Positions 32,190-43,925 of a stretch of DNA of 64,000 bases are shown here, piece after piece. Source of the stretch: Mesocentrotus franciscanus. Its lineage: Eukaryota; Echinodermata; Echinoidea; Camarodonta; Strongylocentrotidae. The notes below the pieces were generated by a model that was not told the DNA's origin, did no database searches, and saw nothing but the letters and a program-made list of their open reading frames with translations. A program made the position numbers and the translations under genes. Where the stretch lies: the NCBI GenBank assembly GCA_037976565.1, contig CP137682.1, positions 1,118,867 through 1,182,866 of the forward strand, in the 5' to 3' direction. The stretch's first letter is position 1. Every line of letters starts with the position of its first letter.

Positions 32190-33510
32190 TCAGGTGGGCT
32201 GTATATAATACAGGCCACTTTATGTTTTCGTTAGATTATTTTTCATATTTCTAACCACTTTTTTGTCATCAGGATAACTTGAAAATGGCTCAATCAAATG
32301 CATTGAAATTTGGCACAAATATGTATAGGCATATGGACAAAGCACAATAAGGTTTTAAACCTTGACCATGAATGATGACGTCATCTAGGCGCCATTTTGT
32401 GAATTTTTCTGAAAATCAACTCATGATCATATCTTCATAACGGAAAGTCATTTCTCATTCATATTTATCATGAACAAGGTCAATATCCGTCCGGTCAATT
32501 TAAGGTCAAAAAACGCGCGCGTACGCCATTATTAGCATAAGCTTTTCATAAAATATCGCGCACACGCGCATGCGCGCGTTTTCGTTCGTCACGGCCGAAC
32601 GCAAAATAATTCCTCCTATATTTTTTTTTGACACGATATTCCTCATTTTTTCCCGTACAATTTGATACCATGTTTATCTCTTTATGACCATTAATAAGGG
32701 AATGAGCGTCCGTTCAAGATAATATGTCCGTGCTCGCGAGCTCTTGTAATACATAGCATATAATGGGCAAAAACATACCTATACAAAATCCATTATAGCT
32801 CTTTTGGATGCACCGGAACCCTAATTTTCTTTTTATATTTGGATAGAATATGAGTCGGAGATATGATTTCATGTCTCATTTGGCCATTCAGTATATCGTG
32901 ACGTCATCATAATGGCCTTGGAACTCAAAATACGAATTTGCATATTATGACATCAGCCTATTTTTGGAAAATTGAGTGTATCTCTGTCAATATTGATTAT
33001 TTTTCTCCCAAATGTTGATATGTTGTAGTTGAGGCAATTGTCTACAAGATTAGTACACACTAATTTTCATTTTAATGACGTCATCATAGTCAAAACTTCA
33101 ATTAAAGGCCACATGTCAGAATTTTCTTAGTTTGCGTGTTATGTCTATGGAAGGTGAATTTCGTTCACATCATGAATCTACATGACATTAATCTTTGAGC
33201 ACTATCTAGCTTATTTGTGCTCTATGTTCTCCCAAATTTTGGTATGTTATAGCTGAGACCATGGGCTATAGAAACTGTGCTTTTTGGTTTTTTGATCTGA
33301 TGTTGAGATCATGTCGAAATTTTCAATTGAATGTTGTAATTGCGACCATGCCAAGACGAGGCATTAAAATTGAACCATGTTTGAAACACATGAAATTAAG
33401 GTCAAGGTTCAATAAAACATTTTATCAAAATCCGAAGGCACACCACTACGCGTACGTACGCGCGCCAAAATTAGAAAATGCTCAAAATCACTTTTTAATC
33501 AAATAAGAGT
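32190..33510. repeat. Interspersed repeat block with recurrent TGACGTCAT motifs
   Basis: TGACGTCAT occurs three times (near 32375, 32899 and 33075) in similar AT-rich contexts (GATGACGTCATC, GTGACGTCATCATAATGG, AATGACGTCATCATAG). The block has GC-rich CG/CA runs at 32510-32580 and again at 33450-33470 (CGTACGTACGCGCGCC). It looks like a compound transposon-derived repeat. Structure unresolved. Confidence 0.4.
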
Positions 33511-33873
33511 AAGTTTTAGGCCATTTTCACTAACCATGTTTACATATTCTTGTTACAAACAAGTATTACATGTCTAGTTTCTTTTGGATTTGTCTTTACT
33601 AGTTCTTACAGTAAATACACAATAATACATTAATAGATTATTAATTTATATCGTGTAATAATGTTCATATTGTTAATCTGGCACAATCGACATTATATTT
33701 TTCCCATCTTGTTTATGTTATGTTTCAATAAATATAATAATAATAATCACAATAATGGTTTAGAGCATATCACGCAAAGAAAAAAGCATAGTATAGTGAT
33801 AGTATTCAGCAAACAAGGATTTACACACAAAATATTGTTCGCGTAAACAAAATTAATCTTAGATTAATTTTAC

Positions 33874-33971
33874 CTGAGGTCAAAATTTGATCCAGGGACC
33901 AACTCATCTAAGGTTGAGTGTATGTCGACGGAGAATCCTTTGAGAGAAATGGATAAAGTTGTTGAGTAAAC
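33874..33971 (-). CDS. Exon 10: UPA domain, final strands
   Basis: The exon has 98 nt, phase 0 to 2, with donor CCTCAG|GTAAAA. It encodes VYSTTLSISLKGFSVDIHST and LDELVPGSNFDLR. The acceptor (ATAAGTAG|GTT) has a weak pyrimidine tract, so the start is less sure than the end. The phases join exons 9 and 11. Confidence 0.7.
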
Positions 33972-34825
33972 CTACTTATCTCATCGGAACAAGAGTACTT
34001 TCGATTCCATGTATTGCGTAACTTTGGGGATGATAATTGCGTAAAAATTAAAGCAATTACATAGTATAAGACGAATCTATTTAGTTCTTTGTTCTCGACG
34101 GTACGGCGCAATATAATATTATATGTTGTTCCTACTTTAAAATAACTCAAGGATAGGTTTTTCGTCAAATTCACAACTCGAGAAACCTCAGAATATAAAC
34201 ATAATGACAAATATGCAGTGATCCTCGATTCCATGAAAATTATGTTGTAGAATCATTTGTAAACGATAAACGCCTTTGTTTATATCTTTTGAGAAGGAAG
34301 AGGAGTAGAAGAAGGAGGGGAGGAAAAGAAGATTAACAAACCAGTAAGTATAACCACGAACGCCATGCTGATTTTTGGTTGGTTGGTACTTGTTGCTAAA
34401 ACCGAGATGTTAATTATCTGCGTTCTGGCATTGGTTTCCGTCGTGATGGGCAGTGAAACCAGTGTCTTCTGCCGGTTGAATAAATCTTTTGCAGAGATGA
34501 TCTGATAACATATTATGTTTAGAATAGTTAGTGTTTATTTCTCCCTACGGCATTTGGGCAGTCTTCGGGCCGTTGTGGACGGATTTAAGACACTTGTACC
34601 TGCGCCATTCGCTCCGCGATCATTTCCAACACTAATCGAATTCAGCCATGTGCCCAACCCCAAATCCAGACATAATCCTAACACTTACCCTAGACCTAAC
34701 CTTAAACCAAAATGCACAACTGACACTAATTACCCTTTACTTTGAACGAAATAGAACCACTAGCGAGAAATATACATCTGAATCGCTATTACCTTTTTTT
34801 AACACGTGACACACACGTATAATTA

Positions 34826-34852
34826 TGTACATATATATATATATATATATAA
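34826..34852. repeat. (TA)n microsatellite
   Basis: A run of about 12 TA units. The neighbourhood 34240-34810 shows no exon with support. Confidence 0.9.
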
Positions 34853-35047
34853 TACACACACCAACAAAGCCCAGATTACAGGCATTTATCCTATCTAAAG
34901 TTTATTATTATACTATATCATTAGCAGGCCGTTAACAATTTGACCAAGGAAATCGCTTTGCATCTCATGCCTCGTATCAAGCACATCTTTAACAAAAAAT
35001 AGAATGCCCAGACTTTAAAACCTAACAAGAATAGGAATAATTTTTAC

Positions 35048-35161
35048 CTTTCTTTCCCCATTGCATTCCAGCTCTATATCACTTGACTCAGGTTCAAGAC
35101 CAAAACATCTCCCAGGATGTACCCGATGGTATAGCAGATTTTCCTCTTCTTCCTGAATTTT
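35048..35161 (-). CDS. Exon 9: UPA domain, middle part
   Basis: The acceptor is TATAAAACAG|AAA and the donor GAAAG|GTAAAA. The 114 nt run from phase 0 to 0. It encodes KIQEEEENLLYHRVHPGRCF, then GLEPESSDIELECNGERK. The E-rich start followed by alternating strands fits the continuation of UPA. The intron before it (35.2-39.1 kb) holds a LINE and a Penelope-like fragment. Confidence 0.8.
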
Positions 35162-35599
35162 CTGTTTTATATTAAGAACATAAACAAAACAGTGACAGCA
35201 GATCTTATAAATGTAGTGATTTGGAATTATAGGAATGATGATGATCACTTCAGTTTCTACGATCTGCCAAAGTTGATTAACAATGCGTTCTAGAAATACT
35301 GTTCAACAGTAATGTTCTAAGGTACCTTCCTCTAAAGATTGTATTGTGTTATTAGATGACACGATTTTCCTTGAATTAACTATGTATATCAAGTGAGTAT
35401 TTCTCCCCGTTTTCCACCAAAAGATTGCATGAATCGGAAACACTGTTTACATCTTAAAAGAATGTCTTTTTTTATAACTTTGTAGTTTTTCTTTCATCAT
35501 GCATTATAGAAATAGCATTATAGAAATAGATTAACAACTTTAATTCGTGTATCACGTAAACGGTATTATTCAAATAAAATAGAATCTAATCAAGGGAAT

Positions 35600-37355
35600 G
35601 TAAAGGTATTATGGCAAACTATTAATGATCTCTTAAAAACTAAAAGAAAGTATGCTCTGATATAATAGTTGAAAGTGGTAATGAAATCACGGACCCTCAT
35701 TCAATTGCTACCGCTTTCAATAACTATTTTGTTAATATAGGTCCACGTTTAGCCTCAACAATACACTCAAATGAAAACTTTAAGGATTATTTATTTGATG
35801 CTAATGAAAATTCATTATTTTTTATTCCAGTGAATGAAAATGAAACATTAGAGATAGTTCGATTGTTTAAGATGAGTAGATCATGCGGTTATGATGGAAT
35901 AAGTGTGTATTTATTAAAGAAAATTATTTATTGTTTGGCCTCTCCCCTAGTTCATATTTGTAATTTATCACTTTCGACAGGCATTTTCCCGGATTCCTTA
36001 AAGATAGCCAAAGTGATTCCTATTTATAAAAAGATGATTTAACTCAAATAAAAATTATCGCCCTATCTCGCTATTGCCGGTCATTTCCAAGATTTTAGAA
36101 AAATTGTTTATAAACGTCTTTATTCTTTTTACAAGAAAATAATACTCTTATTTGCAATCAGTTTGGATTTCGAAAAGGTTTTCTACTGATTATGCTTTGA
36201 TACAATCTTGTGATAAAATAACTCAAACACTTAATAATAAGGAACATATAATTGGGGTATTTATGGACCTGTCAAAGCTTTTGACACCATGAATCATAAC
36301 ATTTTGTTGCAAAAACTTACTCATTATGGTATACGAGGCACAGCCTTAAAATGGTTTAAGAATTATTTAGTTAATCGAAAGCAATTTGTTTCATTTCAGT
36401 CAGTAAATTCCCTAACTTAAATGTGTTATGTGGTGTTCCACAAGGATCAATTTTAGGCCCCTTCTTTTCTTATTTATATTAATGACATAGTAAAGTCATC
36501 ACCACTTCTTACTTACGTGCTTTTCGCAGATGACACTAACATATTTTGTTCTCATAAATGCTTAATACTCTAATTTATACTCTCAATAATGAATTAGTTA
36601 AAATCTCAACATGGTTTAAATGCAATAAATTGTCCCTTAATTTAGATAAAACATGTTTTATAAATTTTTGTGCTTCCCAAACACACTTTGATCAGGTTAT
36701 AAACATTGTTATTGATGATATTTCTATAGTTGAAAGGAAATCGACAAAATTTTTAGGTATAACTTTGGATTCAAAGCTTACTTGGAATAATCATGTAAAT
36801 AATATTACAACATCAATTTCAAGGGCAGTTGGGGTAATTGGTAAAATGAGGATCTTGTACCGAGAAAATACTTTATACATTATATAATGCATTAGTGTTA
36901 CCTTATTTTACATACTGTAATGTAGTTTGGGAACTGTAGTATAACTAAGATTAATATAATTTTTCTCTTGCAAAAAAGAGCACTTAGGATTTGTACTCTT
37001 TCTAATTACTTAGCTCATACAAATCCGTTATTTTATAGATTAAACATTTTAAAAGTGAGTGATTTGCACTTATATCAAACAGCAATCTGTATGTTTAAAT
37101 ACACACAAAATTCACTTCCTCTTTTTCATGACGTATTTATTCCTAATTCCCATGTTCACTCATACCCAACGCGTAAATGTACTGATTTTCATTTACACAA
37201 TCCTAAAACTTTGTTAGCGCATAAGTCCATAAGATATCACGGTCCAGACATTTGGAATGCACTCCCTAGACATATTAAACAGTGTACATCTCTCTATTCA
37301 TTTAAAGCTAAACTAAAAAAACACATTATTTCACAATATAATGTATAAAGATAAA
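35600..37355 (+). mobile_element. LINE with most of the reverse transcriptase, frame-broken
   Basis: In the intron between exons 8 and 9, opposite to the gene. Motifs in order are SCGYDGISVYLLKKI, NYRPISLLPVISKILEKLF, FMDLSKAFDTMNHNILLQKL, GVPQGSILGPLLFLLYINDI, FADDTNIF, TKFLGITLDSKLTWNNHV, LLQKRALRICTLSNYLAHTN and GPDIWNALPRHIKQCTSLYS. Single-base breaks occur near 36040, 36110-36190, 36270, 36400, 36470, 36550 and 36890. The catalytic FADD is intact. CR1/L2 group by motif style, related to the copies at 5.6-8.8 kb. Confidence 0.88.
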
Positions 37356-38589
37356 AAAAATAAATAAAAGCGTTCTTTGTAAAACTTTAAAAACTACATT
37401 AAATTTTGGTCTGACGTTACATAGTACATATAGATGATTCAACACTTTGGCGCATGAGGACACTTGCACCTGCACACACACGCACCACTCGCACCCTTGT
37501 TTTTGTTTAGTTTCTCTCTTATCTCTGTCATTAACGTATAATTAGTAACCATATAAAGATGAGATTCATATGCTAATTCTATAATTATTTATATTGAATC
37601 CAACTGTTTATATTCACATTTAATTGTAATATATATCATTTGAGTATCATGGCCCCTCTTCTCTGTTACTTTGCCAATATTTCACAACTCATTTTTATCT
37701 TAGCTCGGTTGACCGTCTGCTCAAGCTTTTGCTTATAACGGCGACCTTCTGCTTTCTTTCTTTATACACGCAATGGCCCAACGTATAAATTTACTCTTAC
37801 TCATGTATTATACATTTGTTTCTATATTTTGTATATTGTTTGCATACCTTATGTTTTATATAATTATCCATATTTGTTGTATAACCGATTTGTTTGATTG
37901 CAGAAAATAAAGTCTTTGAAATGAAATGTATCATGTATGTAATCAAAGGAATTTCGAAAGAATATGGAATATGCCTTTTTAACACCATGAACAAGTGGAT
38001 GTCATTCATCATTGTTAAGAAAGGAGGGGAAATAGAAAGAGAGTATTTTTTTTAACATTTCTGTTTTTACACTGATAAAAATTTAAGGGATAAACCTTTG
38101 TGAGAGAGAAAATTGTACCATAAGAGTCAAACATTATACTTTTTTAGATACTGATTAAAAAAGGGTTATTACAAGATATATGTAACCATTTAGAGCTATG
38201 CCATGCGCTTTCTTTAGAAGTATACAAAGTGATATTTTCTTATTCAGACATTGTTTTATCGATCAAAATAATAAGCCTGCATATACAGCATCCAAAAAAT
38301 GTGACTAGGTCCGTCTCAAAAAGTGGAATATTTTGATGTTATCATTACACAAATTTATTGTTTAAAAAACCTAAAAGACTTCAATTCAATGACAGACTTA
38401 GCACTCTGTGATAGGTCAAAAAATCTTTTCACAAGTCATGATATCTGTAAAAACAATGGGGCGCAATAAGCGGTTTAATGGGAATAATTAACGTTTTTAA
38501 AAGGGTGGATTAAATTTTGTTCGATTTTTCGCTGTTACGGTAATAGAAATGGTAAATAAAACAGTTTAAATAAAGATATTTGATAAACA

Positions 38590-38590
38590 T

Positions 38591-38621
<31 letters not shown>

Positions 38622-38622
38622 C
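38590..38622. repeat. (TA)n microsatellite
   Basis: A pure TA run in AT-rich intron sequence. Further TA runs flank the Penelope-like fragment (38871-38892, 39043-39068 and 39076-39102). Confidence 0.9.
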
Positions 38623-38892
38623 ATATTTTTAAAATTTCTATTTTTACACTGATAAAATACATGTATATATAATAAAGACTAAAGTTCTGTGCGGAATTCA
38701 AGCAAATACACAAGACTACAATAAAATATGATGCTCAATTTACGAAGAAATTATATGGGGATAGGATGTGCATATTTTGGCGCATAACAACAATCATTAC
38801 TAGACAAAGCCCTAAGTGAAAAATTTCTATATTGTTCTCCGTATACGCAGCATCATTATTTCTCGGAATTTATATATATATATATATATATA

Positions 38893-39042
38893 GGCGTGAA
38901 GAAAATGGTCAAATAACGTGAGACGTAGCTGTACTTTACAATTTTATTACGAGCTTTCGGCTTGTGAGGCCTTCTTCAGGTTCTTCACGCGTACATTTTC
39001 TGGAACACCCGTTGTCATGTCAGAGTTGAGAATTCTCGCACT
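38893..39042 (-). mobile_element. Penelope-like element 3' fragment
   Basis: On the minus strand, NSDMTTGVPENVRVKNLKKA is followed by CCTGAAGAAGGCCTCACAAG and CCGAAAGCTCGTAATAAAAT. This matches the junction text I associate with Penelope-like retroelements (GAAGAAGGC...GAAAGCTCG). It sits exactly between two TA microsatellites, 70 bp from exon 8. The family assignment is from memory of the motif and not proven. Confidence 0.5.
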
Positions 39043-39108
39043 TTTATATATATATATATATATATATAAGAAATAGTATATATATATATATATATATATA
39101 TAAATTAC

Positions 39109-39356
39109 CTGAACAATGTAAGGTATGTCTTCATGTATGTACATCCGGAGTGTGATGTCTTCCCCATGTGCCATGTCAATGGGAAGGAAAGGGGTGCACA
39201 CCATTCGTTTACCATGACCATGATGATGAAGCTTTATCGGTATCCAAAGCTGTACCTTGTCTTGAATTACAGATGTGGCATCTATGACGAGCTTGATATC
39301 CCTTTTCTTAAGGATACATTGTTTGTTACCATCATCACGGGACCGTTCACGGTGAA
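39109..39356 (-). CDS. Exon 8: end of ZU5 / start of UPA
   Basis: The acceptor is TGTTTACAG|TTC and the donor TTCAG|GTAATT. The 248 nt run from phase 1 to 0. It reads KLVIDATSVIQDKVQLWIPI, KLHHHGHGKRMVCTPF, then ITLRMYIHEDIPYIVQ. The last segment matches the first strands of UPA (LRxYIxxD). In FIIND and PIDD proteins the ZU5/UPA border carries a self-cleaving HFS motif. Here the comparable stretch is HHHGHGK with no serine, so autoproteolysis is not expected if the alignment is right. Confidence 0.82.
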
Positions 39357-39773
39357 CTGTAAACAGTTGTAAATTGACAGGAAAACAATTCAAATTAAAA
39401 TACAAATATTTAAAAAAATATATTTTTGCTTTCTTTTGTATGACCCTAATTGATGTGATGACTTTGAAAACAAATCAATTCGTTGCTAAGTGCTTCGTTT
39501 ACAACATTCGCGTTAGGTAAGCTAATGACAAATTGAAGAAAGGATGATAAGAAACGGACATTATTTTGATGGAAAAATATATAAACAGGTGAGTGAGGAA
39601 TGTATGAAAAATAATTTTTAAAAATACAGCGCATTTTTACATGAAGTAAAAACATCAACACATTCACTGCGTCAAGTAATTAAAGAGAGTCATTTAAATT
39701 TAACGTTTAACAAATCCTGAAAAATATTATGTTGTGTTTACAACTCCCTTGAATCCTCCTATTGGCAACTAAC

Positions 39774-40112
39774 CTGAGGTTGATTTATTTTGTTTCCAGA
39801 TAATGTCAGCATGAACATCGTTTGACTTCAGCAATGTTGCGGCATGAGGGAAACTTAACGTTATGGGCTGGTTCTTGGAATAGCGCCACTGTGCAGGAAA
39901 TGTGATTCCAATACCATGGCCTGTAAGAAACTCACTCTCTGGGATAGGTGGGGGATCATCAGTAACTAGAGCTATAGATACATCGTGGCAAGAGCCAGCC
40001 TGCACTGTCATTGGTGGAATCGACATAGTGACGTCACAGCTGTCCAAATGTAGAATTCCTCCTTCACAGCCAATAATGCGATGAATCCCAGTAGATCTTG
40101 CAATCGGTAGAT
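39774..40112 (-). CDS. Exon 7: ZU5 domain
   Basis: The acceptor is AAATGTAG|ATC and the donor CCTCAG|GTTAGT. The 339 nt run from phase 1 to 1. The hallmarks of ZU5 are visible in order: the GG turn with a beta strand (CEGGILHLDSCDVTMSIPP), then LTGHGIGITFPAQW, then PITLSFPHAATL. ZU5 is a beta-rich interaction module found in UNC5, ankyrins, PIDD1 and the FIIND of NLRP1/CARD8, usually followed by UPA. Its position directly after ankyrin repeats and before UPA and death exons supports the call. Confidence 0.9.
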
Positions 40113-40224
40113 CTACATTTTTTCATACGAAAAAAGGGACAAGGTAACCAGATAGGGGAACACAGTGGATTTTATGAAATCTTAGTGAAAAGTAAAGCCA
40201 CTGAAAATCAGATAAAATACATAC

Positions 40225-40256
40225 CGCGGTATTCATGAACATCATCTTCGGATAAG
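40225..40256 (-). CDS. Exon 6: 32-nt ankyrin-to-ZU5 linker
   Basis: A micro-exon lies between TTTGTTGCAG and GTATGT, phase 2 to 1, encoding LSEDDVHEYR. It links the last ankyrin repeat to ZU5. The phases on both sides fit exactly. A 35-nt exon at 1018-1052 has the same phases and a related sequence. Confidence 0.82.
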
Positions 40257-40680
40257 CTGCAACAAAAAAAAAGAAGAGAAGGTTGTACTAGTCTATTTAT
40301 AATTGGGATGTATTACTTATCATTCATCTATGTCACTGTATGTTTGACGCCATAGATTATCTTGTTTTATATTACAGTGATGTATAAACATTGTGTTGAT
40401 TATGAGGTCTTCAATACCATCACATGATACATAATAAGAATTGTTGTCTATAAGGACTGATTTTTTGCAGCAAAATAAAATAGGCAATCGACAAATCACA
40501 TAGGAAATCCATTAATCTATCAGCTTGGCCATACAATAATTGTACGAACTTTGTACATAAATTATGTGGTCATATTTCTAAGATTTTATTTCCTTGAGTT
40601 GATGTATTTACTTTTGATAAATTTTAAGCAGAATCGTAATTTACGGAGCCTGATTAACTAATTCTTTATAATTTTCTCAC

Positions 40681-40835
40681 CTCCGTAAAACCATTTGCCT
40701 AATGCGCTCATCTCTGGCATACTGTACCGGGGTAAAGCCTTCGTTATCCTTGATGTCGATCTTGGATCCTTGATTTATAAGGAATTGTATCAGAGCCTCC
40801 GCGGGGGATATGTCATCATCACTCTCTTGTTGTAT
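40681..40835 (-). CDS. Exon 5: last ankyrin repeat before the ZU5 linker
   Basis: It reads IQQESDDDISPAEALIQFL, then NEGFTPVQYARDERIRQMVL, the final ankyrin unit with a short acidic insert before it. The donor is CGGAG|GTGAGA (phase 2). The acceptor is weaker. An AG just before ATACAACAAG gives 155 nt starting in phase 0, as exon 4 needs. A stronger-looking acceptor farther upstream leads into an in-frame TAA. The start could shift by 12 nt to a nearby AG without changing phase. Confidence 0.8.
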
Positions 40836-41104
40836 CTTTTTCGTTAATGCATGAAAAGGTTAAGGTGTTATGATTTCGTAACTGCAAGAACTAGATTATT
40901 GTGAAACACACAAACAAACAAATACATAATGTCTAGATTAATTGTCTTTATTACACTCCTACACGTGTTCTACATTTTGAATTACAGAGAGTAAGATTAT
41001 TATGATTGTATTAAGTTTATACTTGCAGCAATCTATTCACATGGCATTATCTACTTCTAAGATGAAATGATGACAATGACAATGGTGATGAAAACAGTAA
41101 CGAC

Positions 41105-41159
41105 TGTGATAGGATTACTACTACTACTACTAGTCTACTACTATACTACTACCACTACT

Positions 41160-41194
<35 letters not shown>

Positions 41195-41215
41195 TAATAA
41201 TAATAATAATACATC
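41105..41215. repeat. (ACT)n and (AAT)n trinucleotide tracts
   Basis: ACTACTACTACT-type units are followed by an AATAATAAT run, in the intron between exons 4 and 5. Confidence 0.9.
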
Positions 41216-41619
41216 TACATCACCATATAAATGAGCACGTGTTCGCCCCATCGTCATTCGATGGCTTCGCCCACACATCTACGAACACGCACGACGCATT
41301 ATGCACACATATTATCTTGTAAGTCAGTGAAAAGATTGAAAAAAGGTAACCATAAAATAAAACAAACGGTGAGGTTAAGCATGTTACTAATTCTAAGCCT
41401 TTGTAAATAGTTATGATTTAACAACGGGAAACTATCACACAAAACACAAAGTAGGCCTAACACATACGCACACATGCCGACGAATATCTATATAATGTTC
41501 ATGATCAAGTTTCTCCTTGTCCTTTCCAAATCCAGAACGGTAAGATATTCAGAGAATCGGTTTAATAAAAGTGTAAATAAATCATACGCACACACACACA
41601 CACACATACAGACAAAGGG

Positions 41620-41970
41620 TCCAAAGTGGGGATATGACAAATGTCCCCACAATGAAGGAGTTTGCGTACCTGTAAATCCTTCTTTGTGGGGACATTTTTC
41701 CGTTCCACACCCACATTGTGGGAATATGGTCCAAAGTTGGGATGTCGTACACACTTATACACTTCGTTCTGACCCTACACATTGATTATGGGCAAAAAAC
41801 CAAAATTCCCGATAGGTCACTATAGGGCGCTACTAACATAAATTATTTGCCGTTTTTTATGATTTTAGACGATTTTTCATTGTGGGGATATCCCCACTTT
41901 GAACCATATCCCCACAGCGTGGGTGTGGAACAGACAAATGTCCCCACAAAGAAGGATTTACATACGCACA
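41620..41970. mobile_element. Inverted-repeat element with GTGGGGACATTTG arms
   Basis: GTAAATCCTTCTTTGTGGGG, ACATTTTTCCGTTCCACACC and CACATTGTGGGAATATGG at about 41670-41740 are matched in inverse orientation by 41965-41890. A shorter direct copy of GGGGATATGACAAATGTCCC lies at 41625. It is flanked by CA-rich runs and is MITE-like with no coding. Confidence 0.75.
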
Positions 41971-42062
41971 CACTGACACACACAATGTATGCCAATTTGT
42001 TAAGAAAGCCTAACAGGTCTCTGTAAAGAAAAAACTAAATAAGAAGGAACAAAAAACGTAAC

Positions 42063-42275
42063 CTTCTGCAAAGCTGTCGTCACTTCAACCTGTCTTTTCT
42101 TACAGTGGCATAGTCTGATAGCGACATGTAAGGGTGTCTGGCCATCGTGTGACTGAGGATTTACACCAGCACCTAGTGATACCAACTCCTCAATGATTGA
42201 TGTTAGCCCGCTTACAGTAGCAAGGTGAATGGGTGTTAGACCAGCACCGTCGCTGTGATGTATAGAGTTTGCATC
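42063..42275 (-). CDS. Exon 4: ankyrin repeats
   Basis: The acceptor is TTTTTTCACAG|GAT and the donor CAGAAG|GTTACG. The exon has 213 nt, phase 0 to 0. It encodes two ankyrin units, GLTPIHLATVSGLTSII and DGQTPLHVAIRLCH, and then a basic stretch KKRQVEV. The canonical TPLH tetrads are present. It is followed by exon 5 in phase 0. Confidence 0.9.
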
Positions 42276-42748
42276 CTGTGAAAAAACAAACAACCCACAA
42301 ATACACACGTTAATGATGGAATTAAAATATTGTCACGCAATGATGGTGTTACCTTTTATGAATTTTGATTCCGTCAATATATATATATACATATGATAAC
42401 ATTATTCATAATATGTAGTAGAAGACATACAAACGATGACACTTAGTACATAATGCACTGTAGTCTATCATTACTATCATTATTATTATTATGATAAGGT
42501 AATATACATGTACTATTGGCTTGTTAACACCATCATAAAAAAAGAAAGACACTATTCCCGAGTGATATCAGGAGGCCTAACAGCAAACCCAAGGGGGGAA
42601 AGGGTATTGATGTTGATGAGTTATAAATAGTACAGGTAGTGGGAAAGAATGTATAGTATGAGTGATGGTGGTATTATTGGTAATGAATCAGATGTATAGT
42701 AATTAACATATTAAGCTGATTGAGTTACAGTAACATATATACATGTAC

Positions 42749-42887
42749 CTTATCAAGAAGAACACGTGCAGTATCAGCTTTCCCAGAGCTTAGAGCAATA
42801 CCTATTGGTGACTGGCCTCTTCTAGAAAGTCTCATGCTCATAATTGCCTTCCGATCCAGTAGATTCTTCATTATTGTTTCATTCCCA
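42749..42887 (-). CDS. Exon 3: ankyrin repeats
   Basis: The acceptor is AATATAG|TGG and the donor GATAAG|GTACAT. The 139 nt run from phase 2 to phase 0. The reading is GNETIMKNLLDRKA, then RRGQSPIGIALSSGKADTA and RVLLDK, a degenerate ankyrin repeat. The split codon AG|T between exons 2 and 3 gives serine. Exon 4 follows in phase 0. Confidence 0.88.
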
Positions 42888-42994
42888 CTATATTAAAACA
42901 ATATACCATAACACGCATTTATGTATATATATTTTACGAACTTATTGTTTTAGTATTTATGAACACTGTCAATGTTTTTTAAAACTTTATTTAC

Positions 42995-43330
42995 TATTAT
43001 ATCCTGCATCAAAAATTTTGATTGGTTGAGAGCTTGTCACGTGACCAGAAATATTTCAACTATTTTAATGTTGGTATGAAAAAGTAAAAGTAAAAGTACT
43101 ATATGAGAGTACTATTTGGGGTTGAATTTTTTTTTTTTTTTTTTCAATTTGAAAATGTTATTAGAATTTTTGATTTTTTTTAAAAAAATCTAATAATTTA
43201 TAATTATATTTTTCATTCTTTTTTTAATAAAAATTGTAATTTTTCAAAATTTTCTCCCCAATTTTTTTTATTTAATTTTTTTTAATTTTTTTTTTTTTTA
43301 AAGAAAATTTGTTGATGCAGGATATAAAAC
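42995..43330. repeat. AT-rich fold-back segment bounded by ATATCCTGCATCAA
   Basis: ATATCCTGCATCAA at 43000 and its complement at 43314-43326 enclose an A/T-rich, largely self-complementary tract with long T runs. Possibly a MITE. Confidence 0.45.
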
Positions 43331-43344
43331 AAATATACCATGCC

Positions 43345-43480
43345 TTCTTTTCGAGGTACTGGTTCAAACTATGGGACTTGGTGACTCCAAAAGTACCATT
43401 TGCTTCGGGGCTGCGCCCCTCAGCAAATAGTACTATTGGAGTCACCTCTTGCGCATAGTTTTAACCAGAACCTTTCAAAA
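43345..43480. repeat. Imperfect 130-bp palindrome with GC-rich tip
   Basis: GGTGACTCCAAAAGTACCAT and GCAAATAGTACTATTGGAGT pair around the loop GGGGCTGCGCCCC near 43412. Outer text GGTACTGGTTCAAACTATG pairs with CATAGTTTTAACCAGAACC. A strong hairpin in the intron between exons 2 and 3. Confidence 0.75.
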
Positions 43481-43756
43481 CAGTGTATATTTATATAATA
43501 TCATATTTCTAAGGTAACAAAGGAAATTCTGTTTTCCTTGAGATTTACTTATCATAATTACTTCCGCATCATGTTTTTTTCCCCCAAATCAAACTACATA
43601 CCTTTTTTTAAATAAAAGGCGATATGTAAGTGGAGCGGAACTTTTGGTTGTGTCGCATTCATTTTCGAATCTAAATGTCCTATGCAACCACTGATAAACC
43701 TACCGATAAAATGGGATCTAAACAAATATCATGTTATAAAACAATTTAAAGAAAAA

Positions 43757-43760
<4 letters not shown>

Positions 43761-43788
<28 letters not shown>
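43761..43788. repeat. Poly-T tract
   Basis: About 28 consecutive T. It produces an artificial lysine run in the minus-strand reading past exon 2. Confidence 0.9.
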
Positions 43789-43925
43789 CGCTTTGATGAT
43801 AAAAATGATGAATGTTTTTGTGGAAAGAATAAAAAAATACAGTTGAATCATATTTTGTGATACAGTCATGGAGAAAATTAGTAGTACTATTAAAGTATAT
43901 GAAAAATGTTGTATAAATAGTTCAC

